A stretch of 64,000 nucleotides of DNA from Trichostrongylus colubriformis (lineage: Eukaryota > Nematoda > Chromadorea > Rhabditida > Trichostrongylidae): the NCBI GenBank assembly GCA_963978905.1, contig OZ022259.1:558001-622000 (forward strand), given 5' to 3'. Shown here one piece after another: positions 56,827 to 64,000 of the stretch. Both the position numbers and the translations under genes were made by a program. How positions within the stretch are numbered: the stretch's first letter is position 1; every line of letters starts with the position of its first letter. The notes below the pieces were generated by a model, which saw nothing but the letters and a program-made list of their open reading frames with translations, had not been told where the DNA came from and made no database searches.

Positions 56827-56842
56827 ACTGGGCACACTATTA

Positions 56843-57881
56843 TATTGGGTCATTCCATAAGTAGTGTCGTTTTTTTTCTAGCATAAATTTTTCCTATGAA
56901 ATTATAAGTTTTTGCAGCATGTCATATATCATTTGAAAGAGGTTTTCCTGCTCTACAAAATATCATGTTTAGTTTCTGAGTTTGATAGAATGGGGCCGAC
57001 ATTTAGGCTGGAGAAGAGATAGGTCCAGCCGGCAGAAATTGGCCAAACCGGCAATCAATAGAAACATTATATTTCACTTTAGAAAAATCAACCAGTCATG
57101 TGTCGCGTACTTAGTCCTGACCTCATCTACGATTTCCAGTATATAGTTGATCGAGAAGTTGTGTCGTTCTTTTTCTAAAATCTTTTTTTCGAAAGCACTC
57201 ACACTTATTCAAAATGAAATTTTTTCTTTCAAACTCCTTGCTTAGAGTTGTTTTATGAACCACTTCGAAGAACTTTTCCTGCTGTATCGAAGACATCTTT
57301 CTAGATTGTTTTGGCTGCGATTCAGATTGTGTTTTAATATCATGTGATAGGGGTCCAGTGGCCATTTTTCACGATTTATTTTTTCCATGAGAACGTTAGG
57401 GAATCCGGTCAATGGTATTCCCCTGTTCCTACCCACCACCTGCTCTTAACGATTCACCACTCCATCCCTTGATTGGTTGAAAAACTTTCTTGCCTTTGTT
57501 CGAAGAAACTGTCTAAAATCACCGAGTTGTGGCGGAAAAACTAAATGTGGAAAAAGAGCGACGTGACTTCTTGAGCAACCCACTGGTGGAACTTGCAGGA
57601 GAGGTCGGGGCTGAGTACGGAATACATGATTGGTTAATTTCCCTCAAGTAAAATATAGTGTTTTAATTGATTGCCGGTTTGGCCAATTTTCGACTGCTGA
57701 ACCTACCTCTTTGCCAGCCTAAATGTCGGCGCCGTTGTAAAATACTCGAAAACTGAGTATGTCATTTTGTAGAGCAGAAAATTTAATTCCGAAAGATATA
57801 TGATATGCTGCAAAAACTTGTGATTTTATGGCAAAAATTTTTGCTGAAAAAAAACGACACTACTTATGGAATGACCCAAAA
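56843..57881. mobile_element. mariner/Tc1-like element with long terminal inverted repeats
   Basis: The ends read TATTGGGTCATTCCATAAGT and TTTTGGGTCATTCCATAAGT inwards, with TA outside each (56841-56842 and 57882-57883). The inverted arms extend about 220 bp and include gccggtttggccaattt, ctaaatgtcggc and tagagcaggaaaa-like blocks. The middle has two short minus frames (57365-57123 and 57439-57242) of unclear origin and no catalytic motif that I can see, so it is non-autonomous. It sits 16 bp from a T1 element and next to a candidate exon. Confidence 0.82.
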
Positions 57882-57882
57882 T

Positions 57883-58239
57883 ACCAATTGAAAGCTTGGT
57901 TCTGAAAATTCTTTGAAGTCAGATTTCGTGCTTTAAATGTGACTATTGGTGACTTCATGAGTGGAAATGATCCTTTCCTGTCCGAGACAGAGTGGAAATG
58001 ATCCTTTCCTGTCCGAGACACCTATCATTTGAACAGTGGTGAACAGGCTTAGCTGGATGGTCTCTCTTGGACCCTTACACACTGAATAGCGGCTATGCTT
58101 TACTCCCGCAACCGCGACCTGATACAATGAAATTATGTACAAAAATACTACGTGAAACCAACAAATAACTAGGTATTGCTCCCGACCTTGCTCGGAGAGC
58201 CCTGCCCACGTATTCAATCAAGTCTGGCGGTGCATCCAT
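57883..58239 (-). CDS. candidate gene fragment cut by a transposon
   Basis: ATG 58239 opens a 48-codon frame (to 58093). An overlapping frame, 58118-58022, lies between ttgtatcag and GTGTCT and joins in phase to a segment after gaattttcag at 57901, which runs straight into the transposon end at 57881. Two frames compete upstream, so the structure is unsettled. The last intron holds a perfect 31-bp tandem duplication (57959-58020). Confidence 0.22.
57959..58020. repeat. perfect 2 x 31-bp tandem duplication
   Basis: gagtggaaatgatcctttcc plus the next 11 bases is repeated exactly at 57990. The lack of divergence indicates a recent event or an assembly duplication. Confidence 0.9.
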
Positions 58240-58460
58240 CGCTCATCATCGCAGGTTTTTGTCGCACAACCGTTTCTACAGGCAACAAGCCTTTGGAGGC
58301 TTCTAGGCTGTTCTGCGTGAGAGAGATCAAGTTTTCAATTTTCTTTCGAGACCATTACCTCTTCTTCCCTCTTGCCTCTGGACGGTCCTTTGTGTTCCTA
58401 CATGCATCACGTCAGCATTAAGCATAACACATTCACATTGGGTGACCCGTTAACATACAT

Positions 58461-58845
58461 ATGAATCGATCCGCGCCATATTATACTCCAAGTATATGTG
58501 CAAACACGGCCTCTGGAAGTCAGCACAACCCCGTCCATCAGGAAATGCTTTCCGAGGTGTTTTTCTGCGAGATCTTTCTGTTCTTTTGCTGCTTAACCAC
58601 TCACCTTCTTCCTCTTCTTGGTGTGAAGCACTGGCTCAAATTTAGAAAAAATAGGACAGAAGTTGCTGTTCCTTGTTCTTGAAGAGCAATTAAGAACAAA
58701 AGTGCAAATGCGTTATTTGTTCACTCAGCGCAACGGAAGACGCCTAGATGGTGAATCGAGGTGTGTCATAGTTGTTCAGTTGATCTCTGACTTTTGCCAC
58801 CATGCAAATGCAACGAAACTCCCACCAGCATACTGGAAAGCTTGA
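58461..58845 (+). CDS. candidate small membrane protein gene
   Basis: ATG 58461 opens 73 codons. After a polar start, a strong hydrophobic stretch (VFFCEIFLFFCCLTTHLLPLL) is followed by basic residues (KHWLKFRKNR), the pattern of a single-pass membrane protein. A GTGAAG at 58622 could splice in phase 0 to a segment at 58729-58845, which follows gttcactcag and stops at TGA after 38 codons. Unspliced, it ends at TGA 58680-58682. Unrecognised. Confidence 0.27.
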
Positions 58846-59477
58846 GAATAATTCTGGTTCAACAACTTGGGTTTCCAAAAAAGTATAGTAGAAATGTTGT
58901 ACTTCTCCTAAGCCGTAACCAGGATGTTATTACTTTATTCGGCTAACGTTTCGGCCTTGTCGCCTTCGTCAGAGCCTGGAAAGTCAAAGATATATAGATA
59001 GCGCAGGCGAATGGCTACCCCACCACCACCAAAGATCAGCCTCTTTCTGGACCACCCATGAGAAGGCATCCGATGTCTAGAGTCGACGAAGGCGAAAAAG
59101 TACCGTTCTGCATGCCTTTCATAACGGATGCCATCAGCTCGGCCGTTAGGAGGGCTTTACGCAGTTGTGGTCTCGACAATGCAGTCAGGGTGGTCGAAAT
59201 TCCCCCAAGTCCCTGAGGCAACAGCTAGTCCGGAACCGAAGCTACGATCGCATGTGTGCAACCTCTCATTGCGTGATCTGTCCTAATGGACGAGAAAGTG
59301 ACTGCCAAGAGTCAGGTGTGGTCTACCTGATATCTTGCAAACTCTGTGGAGATGGGTATATTGGGGAAACTGGGCGGCCTCTATGCACGAGAATCAAGGA
59401 GCACCTCGATGGTCTAAAGAGATCGAGGCGTGAGACCCCTCTAGGTGCCACCGCTTGCAATGCCATGGGGGTGCGGA

Positions 59478-60735
59478 GTTTCAAATTTCAAATTTCAAAT
59501 TTATTACATGTAAGCATGTACATGTAAAAAGAAGCAATCCACAATAAGTCCTGAGAAACAAAACACAACTTCAATAAAATGCAAACACTGAAAGCTGAAA
59601 GGGACAATTGAATAAGATTACAAAGCAAACATGAAACAACATGGTAAACGGAAAGGAGAAGTGAGGCTAGAGCAAGAGGAGTGTATTAGCTGATACAACG
59701 TAGGTGACGGCAAAGCTCCTTTTTGAAGCCGCTAAGAGATCCCGGTATGGAGTTGTTTTTGCTCATTTTGATATACTCAGAAGCTGCCCTGAAGGTGAAA
59801 AACTCGCGTCTGAGTGAGGACTTGGGTCGCTCGAGGACAATTTTAAGAGTTGGACCTCTGGTCGTGGAATGTCTTAAACGGAAAAATTCTCTTACTTTGA
59901 GGTCTACTAGTCCATGTAAAATTTTGTAAACCATTAAGAGATCATTCTTCTCTCTTCTGAGATGAAGGGTATCAAGATGGAGCATTTTGTTTCTGATAAG
60001 GCCACGAGGGATGCTGTTATAAGTGAAACCCAGTGCCCGTATGAACACTTTCCTGGTGAAGCTGCTTTGAACACTCTCTATTCTCTTGATTAAAGAAGAA
60101 CTGGCTGGAGAAAATACGCAAGTGCCATACTCAAGCATGGATCCGTATATCTTGTAGGCGTGGATGAGTAGTGAAGGGTCCTTGGAAGACAATGATTTGA
60201 ACAAAAGGTAAAGTCGGTGCTCCGCTCTATTGACTAAGTTCCTACAGTGCTCGTCAAAAGAAAGATTTGCATAAACTGTAAAACCTAGATCTCTAGTAGA
60301 ACTGACTTTTTCAACAGGAGTTCCAGAAATGTAGTAAATAGAATGAGGGTTACTTTGTCCTAGGTGAAAGATTTTTGATTTGGCTGGCGAGAGTGGAAGT
60401 TTCCAAACCGAAGACCACTGAGACACAGCTTCTATGGCTTCTTGTAATAGTGCAACCGATTGACCATTTTCGATCCTCCCGAAAATTTTAATATCATCAG
60501 CAAACATTTTGCATTTAATTCCCGCAATTTCAGCAGCTTCAGGCAAATTATACACATAAATTGCAAAGAGGAGTGGTAACAAAACTCGCCCTTAAGGAAC
60601 CCCGGAAGGAGCATAGCGAATGGTGGACAGACAATGGTTCACCGTAACCTGAAAAGTGCGCATACAGAGAAACGCTTCTATCCAAGTGACTATCCTAGGA
60701 TGGATCCCCACATTAATTAGTTTCAGGAGAAGAAG
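59478..60735 (-). mobile_element. 5'-truncated CR1/Jockey-like non-LTR retrotransposon
   Basis: A 298-codon minus frame (60582-59686) starts within an RT: LPLLFAIYVYNLPEAA, then FADDIKIFG (active-site box), then the thumb-like C-terminal region with YGSMLEYGTCVFSP, and a stop at the end. The 3' end is a short (TTTGAAA)n-type tail (tttcaaatttcaaattt on plus at 59,479-59,503), typical of this kind of element. A frameshift at about 60,590 separates a little more upstream RT sequence. It lacks endonuclease and ORF1. It inserted into the Penelope-like element, so it is younger. This is the longest nearly intact coding block in the window. Confidence 0.88.
59686..60582 (-). pseudogene. C-terminal reverse transcriptase fragment (CR1/Jockey-like)
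   Basis: 298 uninterrupted codons with the FADD catalytic pair near residue 28 and the conserved region through LGFT, RAEHRLYLLFKSL, YGSMLEYG and a basic C-terminus. It covers only the palm-to-C-terminus part of an RT; fingers and endonuclease are missing. It would copy element RNA in a full-length parent. Here it is a dead-on-arrival copy that has kept its frame, indicating a recent insertion. Confidence 0.88.
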
Positions 60736-61550
60736 TTGAGGTAACTGTTGGGATTTTGTCACGCGAACCCCAGACTCCAGCTCGCAAAACTTTGGAAGCA
60801 TTTTGGATTAACGCCAAAAACCTTAAAATGAATAGGAAAGATGAGTGCATAGCCATAACAAACGAGCTTGCCCCATTTCTCAACCTGTGTGGCCTAAAAA
60901 ACGCCATCGGCTTCATGTCGGAGGGTCGGGTCATCTGAAACCACCCACTAAGTCAGAATAGCGGTGGTCTCAGACAGCCGGTTGTGCTCAAAGGTTAGTC
61001 TCACTATAGTTGTGGTTTGCGACTCTTTTCCTAACTCTTCTGGTCTTGGTAGAATTGTTTTGTAAGCTTGAAATGGTGTTTGGGGGGATAGATCGCATTT
61101 ATCTTTGACTTTCCAGGCTCTGACGAAGGCGACAAGGCCGAAACGATAGCCGAATAAAGTAAATTAACATCTTGGTTACGGCTTCAAGGAGAAATACAAC
61201 ATAAATAAACATGCCAAGATTTATGGATAGTCGAACTTGGACACTTATAGTAGAAATATTCGAAAAGGTCAACTGCTTGTCTATATAACAACAAGGAGAC
61301 GACAAGGGTATGCTTGTGGATCTGTGAAAGTTCATAAGAACGACCGTACCTTCTGCAAGGATTTCGTTGTGAACTCAAGTGCTAGAACCACTTCAAAAGA
61401 TGAATATTGATGAATTTCGAATTGAGACCCACAGGGCAAGTTGAAATGCGCATATTGAACGATCATCTGAACTCAGAATCCATGGAAAATCACAGTTTCT
61501 TGAACCGCCTCATCCACGGCGGGCTGGCGACTATCCAGTGGACAATTCTA

Positions 61551-62340
61551 TCAGTCCTTCGGGAAGTTTGGCGGGTTCTGATGTTCCACATTCTGAATTA
61601 TTTTTATTTCTTCGTTGGGGATGTATATATCATTGAAGCCCGCTTCTCGCTCTGTTCAACGAGTAAGGTTTGTACCCTCACATGAAATTTGAAACGTTCC
61701 GAGGACTTCAATGCAAAGTAGACAAGGGACGGCTCAGACTCTACCATGCCTCCTACATTGCCTACAGACGAGGACATCGTGATATGTGATGAGAATCGGA
61801 TTCTGCAGGATGATCGACGACGATCTGTACTGTGACTGAACAGATCATAAAGGTCAGCCTCGTCAGTATGGTGACGGTATGGCGGTCTACGGCTGTAATC
61901 CACTATGGTTTCATGGATTCCGACGATACTATTGCGTCTGAAAGGTGCTGTGAGGAGCTTGCGAGATGCATCACAAACTGCAGATTTTGACAGAATTGGC
62001 TGATAAAGGAAAACTACCTTTCTCGTCTGAATGAACCCTTCTCGTCTGAATGAACCTTTCCCGTGAATAACCCTGAAGAGACTGAATGAGCTATGATGTT
62101 CTGCCGCATCTACCGTACTCACCTGAGCTGGCTCTGCTGATCACCATTTCTACAAACGTCTGAGCTGCTTCCTCGGCAGAAAGCTCTGAGACCCAAGATT
62201 ATGTTGAAGCGGCCTTCAACGAATTCATCGATATCAGATCTCCAGATCTCTGGGGCGCAAAGTAAGAAAAATATGATCTTGTTTGCAAAAATCTGTAGAT
62301 TATCATGATTCTTAACTTGATCGATGGAATTTTGTATAAG
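61551..62340 (-). CDS. candidate multi-exon 3' end, possibly frameshifted
   Basis: Segment 62340-62123 follows cgtatctcag and ends at a perfect CAG|GTGAGT. Segment 61977-61682 (98 codons, inside a 172-codon open frame) follows aaaatctgcag and ends at GTGAGG. Segment 61592-61551 follows aaaataattcag and stops at TGA after 13 codons. The last two joints agree in phase. The first segment is coding-like in one frame up to about 62,215 and in another (LSAEEAAQTFVEMVISRASS) after it. Only the second frame joins correctly, so a one-base indel near 62,205-62,215 is implied. It is Ser/Arg-rich with no recognised domain. Confidence 0.37.
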
Positions 62341-62425
62341 CTGAGATACGAGTATTTGAAGTTAGAGGTCGAGAACCGCAAGAACTTTCCCAGTGACCTA
62401 ATACAGTAAGATATTATAAATCACA

Positions 62426-62669
62426 TTAGCTTGATTTGATGGCTTTGCCTGTCCGCGCCGCCGTATTCCGAAGTTTTACACGTCTGAAAATCGACTTCAA
62501 TACATGGGAAACGAAGTAGGAAAAGGAATTCGTTACAAAAATACGAGAGCATTGTGGAGACAGTGAAAATTTTATCATACGTACATATAAGGAAGAGGGA
62601 GTTGGTATCAGACCGCAGCAATGGGTGAGCAGGGAAGGATTCATAGAGTTGCGAATATCGATCAGTATC
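62426..62669 (-). CDS. weak candidate two-exon 3' end
   Basis: Segment 62669-62581 (29 codons plus two bases) ends at GTATGA. Segment 62483-62426 follows gaagtcgattttcag in the matching phase and stops at TAA after 18 codons. It would end only about 85 bp upstream of the next candidate on the same strand. Confidence 0.22.
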
Positions 62670-63460
62670 CTTCAAAATTATCTATTTTTGTGTTGCGAGT
62701 TGGAGATGGTAGTTGAATCATATCAATTGGTGGGTAAAATTGCAAACATAAAAGCCCCATAAAGCGGCGAGCCATCGATCGAAATTGATTGTTTTAATAA
62801 CTACAGTAGCAGTTGAGCTAGCGCACTCTACTGCGCAGATCGCACAGCAGATAGTGTTAAAAAGGCCTTGATCTGTACTGATCGGACTCGAATGAGCCCG
62901 TTTCGCCTCCATCATGTGACGTGAGCAACACTGTGCACTTACAAGACTGTTACCTGCAATGGAACGAATTCACCAAACCTTACGATATTGGGAGTTTACC
63001 AGGTGTGATTATTGTAAACACCTCTTCTGATCATAGCTGAGTAAAGCCCGTGTACCGCCACGGTCCCACCCATGTTGTGGTTGTCGGAAAATCCAGATGC
63101 ATTATTTCATTTCGAAGCTTTTTTTGTATATCGTCCGTAATGAACAAGTACAGCATACTAGTATATGAAATGAACAAAATATTGATTCTCCGTAAAAGAT
63201 GTTTTTAGCCAACCAGCTTTCCATCTACAGCACCCCTAATTACTTGGTAGTGCAGTTTTGTGGGATCACTTACTTTCACCGAGGATAAAATAGATGTGAA
63301 GGCGCACCTCAAAAATTCAATCCTCAAAAATACTATTTCTCACAACTTTATTAAGTCACCATTCAGCAGTTGCCCATATTCGTAAAACACTTCAGTGCGA
63401 CTCGATTGACTACTATTGTTGAGTAGAAAGAAAAGCAGTGTGGCATGAGTGGAAGCGCAG

Positions 63461-64000
63461 ACGTGACGCAGTCACGCCCGGCCGGCTCCCAAGGGCAATC
63501 GATACAGCGGCGCCGCGAGTGAAACGCCGCGAAGCGATTTGCTGTCATATCTGCACACACCCCGGCACTGCGGATGTGAGGAATTTTTACCCTGGCCAAT
63601 TCTTGATCTATGGACTTGTCGAACGGCAGAAAATCAAACCCTCAATGCCAGCTCTATAGACGGCGCAATGGGTTTCCATTAAAACTGGAAAAATCATTCG
63701 AACCCTGGATGATCTGTCCCTTAACTTCAGGTAACTATCACATATCCAAGGTACTGGACTTTCGCGCTGAACATTTTTTTCTTGAACTTCTATGTTCATT
63801 GTTCTCAGATTTTTACATTTATCAATTAAACTCAGCTCTGCAGTGAGCAAGGCAGTTTCCATCCACCATGGTAAGCTTCAACGGTGGTTAGAATTCGCTT
63901 TGAATACCGTTTTGATTCTTGGATTGTTCGTCTTCGAAAAAGGACATCTGTAGTCTTATTACGGAATTTCCAATGTGCGAGACCTCTCAACAACCCTTGG
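63461..64000 (+). CDS. candidate gene, four phase-consistent segments, runs off the window
   Basis: 63461-63575 follows ggaagcgcag and ends at GAT|GTGAGG. 63660-63730 follows gctctatag and ends at CAG|GTAACT. 63809-63870 follows attgttctcag and ends at ATG|GTAAGC. 63954 onward follows catctgtag and is open to the window end. All three joints keep phase; the introns are 84, 78 and 83 bp. The first segment is Arg-rich with a Cys/His cluster (ICCHICTHPG); the second reads TAQWVSIKTGKIIRTLDDLS. A minus-strand frame (63862-63608) overlaps but has weaker signals. Unrecognised. Confidence 0.37.

Larger units (their letters stand above)
58893..61202 (+). mobile_element. Penelope-like retroelement, 5'-truncated, with GIY-YIG endonuclease
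   Basis: It is bounded by inverted terminal repeats of about 95 bp (58893-58988 and 61107-61202) sharing CGCCTTCGTCAGAGCCTGGA. Inside on plus: a linker (PFCMPFITDAISSAVRRAL, about 59100-59160); then VYLISCKLCGDGYIGETGR and RIKEHLDG (59320-59412), the GIY-YIG-type endonuclease of Penelope-like elements; then, after an insertion, KTLEAFWINAKN and MNRKDECIAITNELAPF (60780-60880). The RT core is absent (5' truncation). A frameshift lies near 59,215. A CR1-like fragment splits the endonuclease region at about 59,478-60,735. Confidence 0.85.

Noticed and set aside
1..64000. Prokaryotic features such as ribosome binding sites, operators, riboswitches, attachment sites or a replication origin
   Set aside because: The window is eukaryotic and transposon-rich. 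No such structure is expected or seen, and promoters or polyadenylation sites cannot be called reliably by eye.

Overview
This window is eukaryotic. It has no bacterial-style gene density, no operon-like runs of long ORFs and no Shine-Dalgarno pattern. It is instead packed with degraded transposable elements: mariner-like DNA transposons, non-LTR retrotransposons of RTE-like and CR1/Jockey-like type, Penelope-like elements, and several MITE or foldback families. The few plausible host coding pieces are short exons with tight introns (about 40-100 bp) and TTTCAG-type acceptors. That combination suggests a nematode, most likely a strongylid such as a hookworm. This is inference from element types and splice-site style; no gene here names the species.

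Layout. 0-9 kb holds a tRNA-like relic, a palindromic mariner derivative (1687-2357), an eroded Penelope-like element (about 3.03-5.06 kb, minus) interrupted by a short repeat, a perfect 23-bp hairpin (5464-5522), a foldback element (6237-7171) and scattered candidate exons. 9-18.4 kb holds a TTAA-flanked element split by a complete but dead mariner (9980-11264), a deleted mariner (12750-13648), a second TTAA family (14665-15129) and another TTAA element split by a small Harbinger-like MITE (17615-18305). 18.4-32 kb holds a foldback, the inverted twin of the deleted mariner (21037-21932), palindromes, a (TCTG)n tract beside a 147-bp tandem array, a mariner relic and several candidate exons. 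32-45 kb holds another TTAA element, a large foldback, a TTAA foldback and three retrotransposon relics. One of these carries an exact in-frame 192-bp duplication. 45-64 kb holds a Harbinger-like MITE with repeated CGCGATCGCG, a tRNA-derived SINE head, a second complete but dead mariner (48539-49832), more TTAA elements, a mariner/Tc1-like long-TIR element, and a Penelope-like element (58893-61202) whose endonuclease gene is split by a CR1-like RT fragment. Candidate exons lie at the right end.

How the parts relate. Several elements are nested, so relative ages can be read from the sequence, and some insertions have an uninterrupted paralogous site in the same window. No element looks autonomous: every transposase or reverse transcriptase read here is broken or truncated. 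No complete host gene is recognised. The host candidates are multi-segment exon models whose reading phases agree across putative introns. Open frames of 30-40 codons between an AG and a GT are common by chance, so their confidence is deliberately low and RNA-seq would be decisive.
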